From Candidatus Firestoneibacteriota bacterium (lineage in GTDB: Bacteria > Oederibacteriota > D2-FULL-39-29), in assembly GCA_903928075.1 (NCBI GenBank), contig CAIYPD010000049.1, positions 1 to 44,793 of the forward strand: DNA of 44,793 nucleotides, given 5' to 3'. The position numbers were made by a program, and so were the translations under genes. Under the pieces are notes generated by a model. It did not search any database, had not been told where the DNA came from, and saw nothing but the letters and a program-made list of their open reading frames with translations. Within the stretch, counting starts at the first letter, position 1; each line of letters begins with the position of its first letter. This document shows positions 1-8,492 of the stretch, in pieces.

Positions 1-1
1 C

Positions 2-310
2 GGGTACTGCGCGGTGGACGAACCAAAACTTGACAGGCTGATGCCCTATCTGGCGGAGGTGACTGCAAAAACCGGCTATCTCAGGTTTCACGGCAGAAAC
101 ACTAACTGGTTTAATGCTTCACTTGAAGAAAGGTATAATTACCTCTACAGCGAAGAGGAATTGAAAGCCTTCCTGCCTGATATTAAAAAAATGGCAGGGA
201 GATGCCGGAACCTTTATATATATTTTAATAACTGCCATCAGGGTTTTGCCGCTAAGAATGCGGATCTGATGCGAAGATTAATAGTCCAATATCTGCTGGA
301 GGAAATATAA
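2..310 (+). CDS. DUF72 (YecE-like) protein, C-terminal part, cut by window start
   Basis: The reading frame is open from base 2, so the gene begins outside the window and only about the last 100 residues are seen. The visible part carries the C-terminal signature of the DUF72/YecE family: CAVDEP near the start, then YLRFHGRN, YLYSEEEL and YIYFNN. The family adopts a TIM-barrel-like fold, and its biochemical role is not established. The GTG at base 14 is internal to the frame and is not taken as the start because family similarity (CAVDEP) continues upstream of it. The next gene follows after 3 bases, suggesting co-transcription. Confidence 0.85.
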   Translation, partial: GYCAVDEPKLDRLMPYLAEVTAKTGYLRFHGRNTNWFNASLEERYNYLYSEEELKAFLPDIKKMAGRCRNLYIYFNNCHQGFAAKNADLMRRLIVQYLLEEI

Positions 311-313
311 AAA

Positions 314-775
314 ATGAAAATACATGAAGAAGCAGCGGAATATTTTTTATCAGGTTTTTCCTGTTCCCAGGCGGTGCTTTATGTTTTTGCGGAGAAATAT
401 GGACTCGCTAAAACTACTGCGCTTAAATTAGCCGATGCTTTTGGCGGTGGTATGGGCGGGCAGGGTTATACCTGCGGCGCGGTTACGGCTGCTTATATGG
501 TAATAGGTTTAAAGCATGGCCGCACCGGGGTGTCAGAATTAAAAAAGAAGGAAGAAACACGCAGGCTTGTGAAGTTGTTTTCCGAAGAATTTATAAAAAA
601 ACACGGGGCTTTAAACTGTAGCGAGCTTTTAAAGTGCGATATGGGGACGGCTGAAGGAAAAAAATTTGCCAGGGATTCAGGGCTTTTTGTCGAAGCGTGC
701 CCGAAATATGTCAAGACCGCGGTTTTACTGCTTGAGAAACTTCTCGAGATTAATGATGCCGGCGCTTCCTCTTAA
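314..775 (+). CDS. C_GCAxxG_C_C family protein
   Basis: This 153-residue protein matches the C_GCAxxG_C_C family of putative redox or metal-binding proteins. It has GFSCSQAVL (Cys17), then an FGGGMG stretch followed by GYTCGAVTAAYMVIG (Cys54), and later cysteines in LNCSELLKC and EACPKYV. These spaced cysteines are the family hallmark and suggest binding of a metal or FeS centre, though the function is not known. The start ATG lies 3 bases after the DUF72 stop codon, so the two are probably one transcript. The last 26 bases overlap the 3' end of the convergent membrane-protein gene. Confidence 0.88.
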   Translation: MKIHEEAAEYFLSGFSCSQAVLYVFAEKYGLAKTTALKLADAFGGGMGGQGYTCGAVTAAYMVIGLKHGRTGVSELKKKEETRRLVKLFSEEFIKKHGALNCSELLKCDMGTAEGKKFARDSGLFVEACPKYVKTAVLLLEKLLEINDAGASS

Positions 776-1442
776 ATAATTTGTGAAAAAGTACCGGCAT
801 TAAAGAAATGACCCCCAGCAGGAAAAAGGTGAACAGCATTTGAAACGAAAAAATCTGCCCCGGTTCCTCAATTCTTGAAAGATTACTCCCTGCATAGGAA
901 TAAATAAGTGTTCCCGGCAGTATTCCGAGCGCGGTAGTCCAGACAAAAGACTTGAGATCAAGTTTTGATATACCCGCGAGTATGTTTAAGATAAAAAAAG
1001 GCGGCAAAGATATAAGCCTGAGTGTTAAAATATAGTATTTACCATTCTCCTCAATTTCCCGGTTTGCTTTTAAGAGTTCATGCTTGTAGCGTTTTTGAAT
1101 GAAATTACCAACCAGATACCTGGAGGAAAGGAAGGCAAGAATAGCTCCCGAGGTGGCGCCGGCCAGTATATATGCGGTGGAGAGCATTGTCCCGAAAAGG
1201 AATCCGCCGGCAATGCTTAGAACAAAAGCCCCGGGGACAGAAAGAGCTGCCACCACGAAATAGATACCTATAAAATAGAAGACGGCTAAAAGATAATTTG
1301 CGTGAACATAATCTTTGAATACAGCGCTGTTGTTTTTAAAGTCCTCAAAGGTAAGATAGTTGGTGAATTTGGTAAAATAGCTGGCAGCAACAAGCATCGC
1401 AATTATGAGTAGTATGACTAGCACTATAGTCCGGTTTGACAT
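750..1442 (-). CDS. TVP38/TMEM64 family membrane protein
   Basis: This 230-residue integral membrane protein belongs to the TVP38/TMEM64 (DedA-superfamily, SNARE-associated Golgi) group. Residues 5-22 form the first TM segment. The family core follows: an LSVPGAF turn near residue 68, AGGFLFG at 78-84, an AGATSGAILAFLSSRYLVG segment, and the LRLISLPPFFILN re-entrant region. A basic C-terminus (KLFKRKRRHH) fits a cytoplasmic tail. DedA-superfamily members are implicated in lipid or ion transport across the bilayer; the substrate here cannot be read from sequence. It is convergent with and overlaps the preceding gene. Confidence 0.88.
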   Translation of the reverse strand: MSNRTIVLVILLIIAMLVAASYFTKFTNYLTFEDFKNNSAVFKDYVHANYLLAVFYFIGIYFVVAALSVPGAFVLSIAGGFLFGTMLSTAYILAGATSGAILAFLSSRYLVGNFIQKRYKHELLKANREIEENGKYYILTLRLISLPPFFILNILAGISKLDLKSFVWTTALGILPGTLIYSYAGSNLSRIEEPGQIFSFQMLFTFFLLGVISLMPVLFHKLFKRKRRHH

Positions 1443-1740
1443 GGCATGAATCTTTTACCATAATTAGAAGTAAAATACAACAAGTAGGATAAGAGAATAG
1501 ATGATATAAGATAGATAATAAGAAACAATAGAATAAGAGATAATTGATGAAAAATAGTTTGCCCAAGTGAAGCTATTGCTGGGTTGGAATTTGCAGGTTT
1601 GCCATTCTTGTCTGCCCTGACCGGTGGGCGCAGAGCCTGTCCAACAAGTTAATTGCTTGCCTGAAATATCTATTATTTTTTTATTATTTATGTGGTAAAA
1701 TTACATCTAATATAAGTTTCAAATTCTCGTTGAGTGAAGT
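1443..1740. other. Divergent intergenic region with low-complexity AT stretch
   Basis: These 298 bases separate two divergently transcribed genes and must hold both promoters. The first ~110 bases are a degenerate purine-rich stretch built from units like AATAGATAATA, resembling the stretch at 8396-8480. The middle (about 1570-1660) is richer in GC and has a short imperfect hairpin around 1612-1634. I see no convincing coding sequence or known RNA family. Confidence 0.4.
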
Positions 1741-2646
1741 GTGGGGGAAATGGAAAAAAAGAGGATATTGGTCGATACTTTGTTGGGGGCGGCGCTTGCT
1801 TCTATTTCTAATATTGACGGGAATAATTTTATTTCGGATGATATGAGTAAACGGGCTTTGAAGGCAGGGGAAAAGAAGAAGATGCACCCTTATTGCGGTA
1901 AGCATACGCATAAGTATATTGAGATGAGCTGTGTTATAGACGGGACCTGTCTTATCGGAATTAAGGATGCGCAGTATGTTGCGGCGAAGGGGGATCTTTA
2001 TTTGTATCCGCCGGAGACGCCGCATTATGAGTCGTATTATTCCCAAAACATACCCTACAAGATGCTCTGGTTCTCCTTCGGGATGAACCAGAGGAGAATA
2101 TTTTTAACGACTTATGACAGGGCGAAGGGTTACTGTATCGCGAGTAATTTACCTTTTATAAGATATAACCAGGAAGTTAAAGAAAAATTGGATGTATTGT
2201 TGAACGAGGCCGGAAAGAAGAAGGGGGACAAAATAGAGATTAAACTGGCGCTCCTTAAACTTACGGAACAGGCGCTGGAAAGCATATTCTCTCTGGAGAA
2301 AGAAACAGAAAAAGATTACCAGCGCGCGGATATTAAGACTATTGAGAAATATATAATAGATAACTTTGATAAAGATTTGAGCGTGGAAAAACTTTCCCGG
2401 CTGATAATGCTCTCGCCTAATTATCTTTCCTCGATATTTAAGAAATATAACAAGGTCTCTCTTTCCCGGTTTATAAACAAAATAAGGATAGAAAAAGCGA
2501 AAGAGATGATAAAAACAGGCAAGTATAATATGAAGGAGACCGCCGCGCTTGCCGGGTATGAGGACCAGTATTATTTTTGCAGGATTTTTAAGGCATTGAC
2601 AGGGTATACACCGTCGGGGTTTAAAGGAAAAATAAGGGCATTGTAG
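1741..2646 (+). CDS. AraC-family transcriptional regulator with cupin sensor
   Basis: This protein of about 300 residues has an N-terminal AraC-type cupin ligand domain (HTHKYIEMSCVIDG, then GDLYLYPPETPHYES). The C-terminal part has the two helix-turn-helix motifs of AraC/XylS regulators: LSVEKLSRLIMLSPNYLSSI and the second, ETAALAGYEDQYYFCRIFK, followed by GYTPSGFK. Such proteins usually sense a sugar or small carbohydrate and activate neighbouring catabolic genes. The start is uncertain: a GTG at 1741 or the ATG at 1750, neither with an ideal ribosome site. It lies upstream of, and on the same strand as, the aminotransferase/dehydrogenase/amidohydrolase group that it may control. Confidence 0.9.
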   Translation: MGEMEKKRILVDTLLGAALASISNIDGNNFISDDMSKRALKAGEKKKMHPYCGKHTHKYIEMSCVIDGTCLIGIKDAQYVAAKGDLYLYPPETPHYESYYSQNIPYKMLWFSFGMNQRRIFLTTYDRAKGYCIASNLPFIRYNQEVKEKLDVLLNEAGKKKGDKIEIKLALLKLTEQALESIFSLEKETEKDYQRADIKTIEKYIIDNFDKDLSVEKLSRLIMLSPNYLSSIFKKYNKVSLSRFINKIRIEKAKEMIKTGKYNMKETAALAGYEDQYYFCRIFKALTGYTPSGFKGKIRAL

Positions 2647-2742
2647 AAAAGTACAAAAGATAGTAGTTCTCTCCATTTACTAATTTTCGGAGTTTCCTTA
2701 GAATAGTCAAAGAAATCGTTCTATCCAAGGGAGGAGTTAAAT

Positions 2743-3930
2743 ATGTATAGAGTCGGGAATGAGGAAGTAAAAGCGGTAGGAAAAATAATACTCAGTAAAC
2801 AGTATTTCAGGATGGCGGATAAAAAGAGCGGTTGTTTTCAGGAGTGTGATAAGTTTGAAAAAGAATGGTCAAAATATATCGGGACTAAACATTCTTTGCT
2901 TATGTCGGGCGGGGGTACTGCCGCTTTGATCTGCGCGCTGGCCGGGTTGGAGATAGGCCCCGGGGATGAAGTGATTGTCCCGGCGTATACCTTTATGGCT
3001 TCCGCATCTGCCGTTCTTTGTGTCGGCGCGATTCCGGTCCTTGCCGAAGTGGATGACACTTTGATGCTCGACCCGATTGATGTTGAAAAGAAGATAACTA
3101 AAAATACAAAAGCCATCATGCCCGTGCATCTTTGCGGCTTGCCCTGCGATATGGGCAAACTTATGGCTATAGCCAGGAAATATAAACTGCTTGTAATTGA
3201 AGACGCCTGTCAGGCAAGCGGCGTAACTTACAACGGCGTAAAAGTCGGCAAGATAGGGCACGCCGGGGCTTTCAGTTTCAACTACTTTAAGACGATAACC
3301 TGCGGAGAAGGCGGCGCGGTGGTAATGGATAACAAGAAAGTATTTGAAAGAGCCCTCGTCTATCATGACAGCGGCGCGAATTTCCGGCCTTTCGCAAAAA
3401 AATTAAGCATACCGGTCTTTCTCGGGATGCAGTTTAGAGCCAGCGAAATAATGGGTGCGATGCTAAGGGTCCAGCTCAAGAGACTTCCGGGCATTCTTAA
3501 GGACCTGCGCAGGCTTAAAAATAAATTGGTAGAGGAAGTTTCGGGTTCCAGAAATCTTACTTTCATCAGGAGCAACGATGAAAAAGGGGAGAACGGGGCC
3601 GGGGTGCATTTCCAGTTTGAAAACGAAGCCGCCGCCAGAAAATTTGCCAAGGCGCCGGGCGTGGGCGGAATGCTACCCATTGATTCCGGCAAGCATGTCT
3701 ACTCCAACTGGGATCCTATCCTGGAGAACCGTGTCGGAGTAAAAAAAGCAGCCAATCCATACTTCTTTCCTGCAAACAAGAAACTGAGACTTAAATACAA
3801 CAAAGTTATGTGCCCGAAGACGCTGGACATTCTCAGCCGGGCGGTCAGGGTGGGTATAAATCCTGATTGGAAAGAAAAAGATCTTGCGAAGAAAATAAAG
3901 GCGATAAAAATAGCGGGAGAAAGCCTTTAA
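2743..3930 (+). CDS. DegT/DnrJ/EryC1/StrS family aminotransferase
   Basis: This 395-residue protein is a PLP-dependent fold-type I enzyme of the DegT/StrS sugar aminotransferase family. Visible motifs are SGGGTAAL (residues 55-62, phosphate contact), GDEVIVPAYTFMASA (74-88), VIEDACQASG (151-160, the Asp that pairs with the pyridine nitrogen) and AFSFNYFKTITCGEGG (176-191) with the probable Schiff-base Lys183. Family members transaminate keto-sugars; some act as dehydratases. The start ATG follows the ribosome site GGGAGGAG. It is followed by a Gfo/Idh/MocA dehydrogenase, a frequent partner that makes the keto-sugar. Confidence 0.93.
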   Translation: MYRVGNEEVKAVGKIILSKQYFRMADKKSGCFQECDKFEKEWSKYIGTKHSLLMSGGGTAALICALAGLEIGPGDEVIVPAYTFMASASAVLCVGAIPVLAEVDDTLMLDPIDVEKKITKNTKAIMPVHLCGLPCDMGKLMAIARKYKLLVIEDACQASGVTYNGVKVGKIGHAGAFSFNYFKTITCGEGGAVVMDNKKVFERALVYHDSGANFRPFAKKLSIPVFLGMQFRASEIMGAMLRVQLKRLPGILKDLRRLKNKLVEEVSGSRNLTFIRSNDEKGENGAGVHFQFENEAAARKFAKAPGVGGMLPIDSGKHVYSNWDPILENRVGVKKAANPYFFPANKKLRLKYNKVMCPKTLDILSRAVRVGINPDWKEKDLAKKIKAIKIAGESL

Positions 3931-3961
3931 AAATTAAAGAGCAAGTGTTATACTAAATAAG

Positions 3962-4013
3962 AGCCAAAAGCGCGTTCATCCGCCCAATATTTAAGGCGCA
4001 TGAACGCTTTTGG
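3962..4013. repeat. Long imperfect inverted repeat after the aminotransferase gene
   Basis: Two arms of about 20 bases (GCCAAAAGCG...TTCATCCGCC at 3962-3983 and the complementary arm at 3994-4013) pair almost perfectly around a 10-base AT loop. No T-run follows, so it is not a standard intrinsic terminator. It could be a transcript-stabilising hairpin or a mobile palindromic repeat. The remainder of the 349-base gap 3931-4279 holds AT-rich sequence and the repeat listed separately. Confidence 0.6.
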
Positions 4014-4170
4014 CATAGTAGATAGAATTTAAGAAGCTGATTAAAAAAAGACACTGGATCCTCGATTAAAACATTCGAGGATGAAGAAATATTTGCAAGG
4101 AATTATTTTCTGCTTTAACTATTTTATAAGCACTGATATTTTATTTCTGTGCTTCTAATTAGTTAATCAG

Positions 4171-4255
4171 TCCACCTACGGTGAGATCTCGCCTTAAGGC
4201 GGACAATCAGCAATTTTGAGCGAAATAGCGAAATCCGCCTACGCTTTGTGGCGGA
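4171..4255. repeat. Dispersed TCCGCC...GGCGGA palindromic repeat, copies 1a and 1b
   Basis: Two short hairpin-forming units occur here. The first (4171-4204) begins TCCACCTACGGTGAGATC and closes with GGCGGAC; it resembles 16251-16297. The second (4226-4255) begins TAGCGAAATCCGCC and ends TGTGGCGGA; it recurs at 9626-9655 with one difference in 30 bases. Both carry complementary TCCGCC and GGCGGA arms. They lie directly upstream of the dehydrogenase ribosome site. Confidence 0.7.
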
Positions 4256-4279
4256 AGTAATTCGGGGAAGGAGGAGCGG

Positions 4280-5410
4280 ATGAAAAAACTCAGAGTTGGT
4301 ATGATAGGCGGCGGCGGTCCTCAAAATTTCTTCGGCGGCGTGCATAGACGGGCATTGCATCTTGACGGCACCCGTGAACTTGTAGCCGGTGCTTTGAGAA
4401 GAACCAAAGAAGGCTCCTTAGCTGCGGCCGCTGACCTGGGTATAACCGGATATGCGGATTATACTGAACTTTTAAATTCAGGTGAAGACCTGGATTATGT
4501 AGTTATAACGACGACCAATGATGCGCATTTTGCCCCTGCCAAAGCCTGTTTGGAAAAGGGTATTCCTGTCTTATGCGAAAAACCTATTACGCTTACAGTT
4601 AAAGAAGCAGAAGAACTGGCTCTTTTGGTAAAGAAGAGCAAAGTTCCTTTTGTCCTGGCGCATACTTACACGGGGCATCCTATGCTGATGCTCGCCCGGG
4701 AGATGGTAAAAAACGGCGACCTCGGGGAAGTAAGAAAAATTGAGAGCTGGTATAATCAGGGCTGGCTGGCGCAGGATATAGAAAAAGACGGCGCGAAGCA
4801 GGCGGAATGGCGTGTTGATCCAAAAAGAGCGGGGATTTCCTGCTGCGGCGGGGATATCGGGACGCACGCGCATATGGCGGCAAGATGGGTGACAGGCCTG
4901 GAAGTTAAAGAAGTTTCGGCGCGGCTTAACACTTTTGTAAAAGGCAGGAAATTGGACGATGATTTTAATACCGTCTGCGAAATGACTAACGGAGCGACGG
5001 CGCTAATTACCGCTACCCAGGTCGCGATAGGTTATAAAAATGATAATGGCCTTAAAATTTACGGCACGAAAGGTTCTCTGGAATGGCATCAGGAACGGTC
5101 GGGTTGTTTAACGGTAAAGTCCGGACGGGAAGATAAAGTTTACTGGATAGGCGCCGGGTATGATTATTTTCCCGCTTCGATAAAACCATATCTCCGGCTC
5201 CCCGCGGGTCATTTTGAAGATTTTCTGGAAGCCCTTGCGAACCTGCACCTCACAATGGAGTTTACGGTAAGAAAAGCCAAAGGGGAAAATAATATTCCCG
5301 AGGCCTACCCGCATCCTTCCGCTGCCGACGGTCTGGCCGGAATGAAGTTCATAGCCGCTGCCGTAAAAAGCTCGGTGAAAAAAGGCGCCCGGGTTAAAAT
5401 CTCAAATTAA
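4280..5410 (+). CDS. Gfo/Idh/MocA family NAD(P)-dependent oxidoreductase
   Basis: This 376-residue protein shows the N-terminal Rossmann fold of the Gfo/Idh/MocA family (RVGMIGGGGPQNFFGG, residues 5-20), the EKP signature in VLCEKPIT (Glu100-Lys101-Pro102), and GGDIGTHAHM (190-199) whose D-x3-H pattern supplies the catalytic His. Family enzymes oxidise or reduce sugar or polyol hydroxyls with NAD(P); the substrate is not apparent. The start ATG follows GGGGAAGGAGG. The next gene begins 28 bases downstream on the same strand, so it is likely in one operon with the amidohydrolase pair. Confidence 0.93.
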   Translation: MKKLRVGMIGGGGPQNFFGGVHRRALHLDGTRELVAGALRRTKEGSLAAAADLGITGYADYTELLNSGEDLDYVVITTTNDAHFAPAKACLEKGIPVLCEKPITLTVKEAEELALLVKKSKVPFVLAHTYTGHPMLMLAREMVKNGDLGEVRKIESWYNQGWLAQDIEKDGAKQAEWRVDPKRAGISCCGGDIGTHAHMAARWVTGLEVKEVSARLNTFVKGRKLDDDFNTVCEMTNGATALITATQVAIGYKNDNGLKIYGTKGSLEWHQERSGCLTVKSGREDKVYWIGAGYDYFPASIKPYLRLPAGHFEDFLEALANLHLTMEFTVRKAKGENNIPEAYPHPSAADGLAGMKFIAAAVKSSVKKGARVKISN

Positions 5411-5438
5411 AGCGTATGCCGGAGAAAACAGGAGAATT

Positions 5439-6197
5439 ATGAAAATAAAATTCTTTGATGCCAATGCCTATATAGGAACGCAGATGCTCGGGGTTTACAA
5501 ATCTGCTGCCACGGCCGCCGAACTACTCGAGAAGATGGACGAGGTTGAGATAGAGAAGGCTCTGGTTTACCATATGGCCCAGTTTGATTATTCCCCGGAA
5601 GAAGGGAATAAAATGCTCGTCGAAACGATGGCCGGCAATAAACGGCTTTTCGGGTGCTGGACTTTGCTGCCCCCGCAGACAGAGGAAGTAATAGCAGACA
5701 ATTTTTTTACTCAGATGAAGAAAAACAGGATCTTTGCCCTGAATCTCTTTCCGGTCCACCACAGGTTTTTGCTTAACGGCGTCGTTTTCGGCGAATTTTT
5801 TAAGGAATTGATAAAAAGGAAAATCCCCCTGGTGCTTTCGATGAGGGAGGGCGGGGCGACCTGGGAGATGCTCTATAGCCTGCTTAAAGAATTCCCCAAC
5901 CTTACCTGTATTCTTACTGACCTGAGTATCTGGGGCGTGGATAGATATACTTTTCCGCTCCTGGAAAAATATGAGAAGGTCTATCTTGAGTCGGGCGTGC
6001 TTTCCTTGCATGAGGGAAGTTTTGAAATGACCGTCAAGAAGTTCGGCGCGAAAAGGCTGGTCTTTGGAACCGGCTTTCCGGAAAAATACCAGGAAGCCTC
6101 GATGCTGCATCTTTTGCATTCAAATATAAGCAAAACGGATAAGCAGAAAATAGCCGCCGGCAATATGGAAAAGCTCCTTTCTGAGGTGAAATTATGA
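5439..6197 (+). CDS. Amidohydrolase-fold protein lacking metal ligands
   Basis: This 252-residue protein aligns along its length with the next gene product, a COG2159/Amidohydro_2-like TIM-barrel hydrolase, but the positions of the metal ligands differ. The HxH motif is replaced by FDANAYIG (Asn9, Tyr11), the strand-5 His by Ser in LVLSMREGG (about residue 134), the strand-6 His by ILTDLS (about 160), and the strand-8 Asp by Gly in FGTGF (Gly212). It is therefore probably not a metal-dependent hydrolase itself and may be a structural or regulatory partner. The stop codon overlaps the next start in ATGA, which implies translational coupling. Confidence 0.85.
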   Translation: MKIKFFDANAYIGTQMLGVYKSAATAAELLEKMDEVEIEKALVYHMAQFDYSPEEGNKMLVETMAGNKRLFGCWTLLPPQTEEVIADNFFTQMKKNRIFALNLFPVHHRFLLNGVVFGEFFKELIKRKIPLVLSMREGGATWEMLYSLLKEFPNLTCILTDLSIWGVDRYTFPLLEKYEKVYLESGVLSLHEGSFEMTVKKFGAKRLVFGTGFPEKYQEASMLHLLHSNISKTDKQKIAAGNMEKLLSEVKL

Positions 6198-7003
6198 GAA
6201 ATATGTCACAGCTGGCCAAGGATATCTTTAAGTATGGAAGGGTAAAAGACTGCCCGGTCTATGATATGCACGGCCATATGGGTTCGCATTACGGGATACA
6301 TTTCCCGACCAAGAGCGCCGAAAAGACGGTAAAGTCGATGCAGGCAGCCAATGTACAAAAACTTATATTTTCCCATCACGGCAGTCTGATGATGCGGGAT
6401 GGCAATAGCTTAAGCCTGAAAGAGGCGAGAAAATTTCCTGGGCTGTTAAAAGTGTACTGTACTATCAATCCCAATTTCCCTGAAGTTACGGAAAAAGACC
6501 TGGCAGCTTTTGATGAGGCCCGGCATGTTTATGTAGGTATCAAACTGCTGGCGGCCTATCACAAAAAGCCGATAACCGACGACGGCTATAAAAAGGCCTG
6601 GGAGTTCGCTAATAAAAGAAAATTATTTGCGCTTGTTCATACATGGGGGGATAATAACATGAACGGGCCGGAACAGATAGACGAGGTGGCCAGGAAATAT
6701 CCCGACTGTAAAATATTTATGGGCCATTCCTGTCACGGGGAATGGGATAAAGCCGTACTGCTGGCTAATAAATATAAAAATGTATATCTTGAACTTACCG
6801 CCGTGCCGGATGAACGCGGGCCGATGGAAAAATTCATAGAAAAAGCGGGTTCAAAGAAAATACTTTTCGGGACCGATATGCCCTGGTTTTCCTACCATAA
6901 CTATATAGGTGCGGTGCTGGGCGCAGTGCGGAAAGAAGAAGATTTAAGAAATATTTTCTACCTTAACGCAAAAAAACTGCTCGGGGAGATAGGCCAACTT
7001 TAA
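6194..7003 (+). CDS. Metal-dependent amidohydrolase (Amidohydro_2 / COG2159-like)
   Basis: This 269-residue TIM-barrel hydrolase retains a full set of metal and catalytic residues: DMHGHMG (His26, His28), LVHTWGDN (His149), FMGHSCHG (His178) and ILFGTDMPW (Asp228). The family includes decarboxylases and hydrolases of small carboxylates, lactones and sugar derivatives; the substrate is not readable here. It starts inside the stop codon of its metal-free paralogue, so the two are made together and may form a heteromer. Together with the upstream dehydrogenase and aminotransferase this suggests a small carbohydrate-derivative pathway. Confidence 0.9.
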   Translation: MRNMSQLAKDIFKYGRVKDCPVYDMHGHMGSHYGIHFPTKSAEKTVKSMQAANVQKLIFSHHGSLMMRDGNSLSLKEARKFPGLLKVYCTINPNFPEVTEKDLAAFDEARHVYVGIKLLAAYHKKPITDDGYKKAWEFANKRKLFALVHTWGDNNMNGPEQIDEVARKYPDCKIFMGHSCHGEWDKAVLLANKYKNVYLELTAVPDERGPMEKFIEKAGSKKILFGTDMPWFSYHNYIGAVLGAVRKEEDLRNIFYLNAKKLLGEIGQL

Positions 7004-7044
7004 AACCTGTGCAGTGTATTTTATTGCTTTTTAAAAAACCGCGG

Positions 7045-7722
7045 TCAGAAACCTATACCGGCTGTGATCAGGAAACTTCCACAAGCGGCGCCGGCTAAAC
7101 TTGAAGCCAGGTTTTTTGAGCAGAAATGATTTTTGGGCCCGGAAGAGTTGGCCAGTTCAACAATGGTCATAACAACAGCCGTGAGCAGAAAAGCCTTCCC
7201 CCGGTCCTCCATCTTTAAGCCGTCTTTATTATAGAAAGTTAAAAAAGAAAGCGCTGAAATTGTGGTCGCGAACTGAAAGTTGAAAACTTTAGACATGCCG
7301 TCCCAGGAATCGCCGGGCCTGTTTAGCGTAAGATCGTCCAGGCAGTTCTCCCACTTGATGCCCTCGGTTTCTGCTTTTAATCTTTCATAGACCCATTCAG
7401 GAGAATTTTCAGCGGGGACATAATATCTGCCGCTGACATTTAAAGTGGGCTTGGGCGGAAAAGTCGGATTATTATCTCTGCTTCTGGTTTTAAGTATAAT
7501 ATTTTGGTCTGTTGACCGGAGGTCCGGGTTATTTTTATTCTCGGGAATAATACTGTCCGGGGCGACATTAACATTTCTTTTTTGGCCCGGCAGTTCGATC
7601 ACGAGTACCCCTTTATTATCCGGGATTTGTTTCTGCTGTTCCGTAATATTGCCTTCTGCTCTTAACAGTGAGGTTGCCGCAAGAAATAACGCAAGTATTG
7701 CAGTTGTCCTTATTCTCTTCAT
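7045..7722 (-). CDS. Exported protein of unknown function, C-terminal hydrophobic domain
   Basis: This 225-residue protein begins with a signal peptide (positively charged MKRIR, hydrophobic core, cleavage likely after LLRAEG). It has a disordered Asn/Pro-rich stretch to about residue 95, then a domain with two hydrophobic segments (about 150-190 and 205-225). The pattern DSWDGMSKVFNFQF...ELANSS...KNLASSLAGAACG faintly resembles the YfiM/DUF2279 family, but I do not regard that as proven. The ribosome site GGAGCGGAGG precedes the ATG. It is convergent with the amidohydrolase and divergent from the next lipoprotein gene. Confidence 0.75.
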   Translation of the reverse strand: MKRIRTTAILALFLAATSLLRAEGNITEQQKQIPDNKGVLVIELPGQKRNVNVAPDSIIPENKNNPDLRSTDQNIILKTRSRDNNPTFPPKPTLNVSGRYYVPAENSPEWVYERLKAETEGIKWENCLDDLTLNRPGDSWDGMSKVFNFQFATTISALSFLTFYNKDGLKMEDRGKAFLLTAVVMTIVELANSSGPKNHFCSKNLASSLAGAACGSFLITAGIGF

Positions 7723-7873
7723 AAAAGCCTCCGCTCCTGTCTTTTAACTTCTATAGCTACATATATTAGTAGCATTTATTGACCAAAAGTTCAAAGGTTT
7801 GTTATAGAAAAAAGGCCTGTTTTTGTGTACAATATATGAAGCAACCCACAAATTTCGGGTTAAGGCGGGAAAA

Positions 7874-8395
7874 GTGTTTAAAAACTCAAGGTTAGCACTG
7901 CTTATTGCTGCTTTGCCTCTTCTATTTGTTATTTCGGGTTGTGGAACCTCCGGGTATTTAAGACGCGCGGATGGCAGCCGCATAATGGGCACTGAAAGTT
8001 TTAAGCAGGCGGCAAACGAGACCATAAATAAATATACCCGCGGGCAATGCAATCTTTATGTGCAGGACCTGCTCGGGCAATACGGGATTTCCCTTCCGGG
8101 TCTGGCAGAAGATATGATATTTTCCCTGAAAAAATCTCCGGACTGGAAAAAAATAGGAATGGAAGAAGCCAATGACCGCGCCGGGAGAGCGCAAATAGTT
8201 CTTGCTGTGCAGCTTCCACCGAAGCCCAATACCGCCGCGCATGTGTCTTTTGTCCTTTATAACCGCGATTATAAACCCGGAAAACTTCCGAATGTCATCG
8301 GGACCTATATTCTACACGAGACGGGGCTTAATTATGAATTTGATCTAAGTAAACCACCGCCGGTGGAGTTTTATTACTACAAAAAAATAAAGTAA
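7874..8395 (+). CDS. Lipoprotein with a Cys/His peptidase-like domain
   Basis: Using the GTG start at 7874, preceded by AAGGCGGGA, the protein is 173 residues. It begins with a lipoprotein signal (hydrophobic core, lipobox VISGC) and would be anchored in a membrane facing the periplasm. A longer frame from TTG 7823 exists but would bury the signal peptide. The domain shows RGQCNLYVQDLLGQYGISLP and later NTAAHVSFVLYN, a Cys then His order typical of NlpC/P60- or CHAP-like cell-wall amidases or thiol peptidases. Assignment to that fold is an inference from this spacing; sequence identity is weak. Confidence 0.7.
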   Translation: MFKNSRLALLIAALPLLFVISGCGTSGYLRRADGSRIMGTESFKQAANETINKYTRGQCNLYVQDLLGQYGISLPGLAEDMIFSLKKSPDWKKIGMEEANDRAGRAQIVLAVQLPPKPNTAAHVSFVLYNRDYKPGKLPNVIGTYILHETGLNYEFDLSKPPPVEFYYYKKIK

Positions 8396-8480
8396 TGGAT
8401 AATAGATGACAGATGATAAAAAATAAAAAAGAGCAAAAGCATGAGAGCAATAGAAAATAGACAATAGACATTATAGAAAA
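8396..8480. repeat. Low-complexity AATAGATAATA-type stretch
   Basis: The gap between the lipoprotein and the UroD-like gene is made of degenerate units such as GGATAATAGATGACAGATG and CAATAGACAATAGACA. A similar stretch occurs at about 1490-1555. No gene is seen. Confidence 0.45.
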
Positions 8481-8492
8481 AAGGAGACAGTG

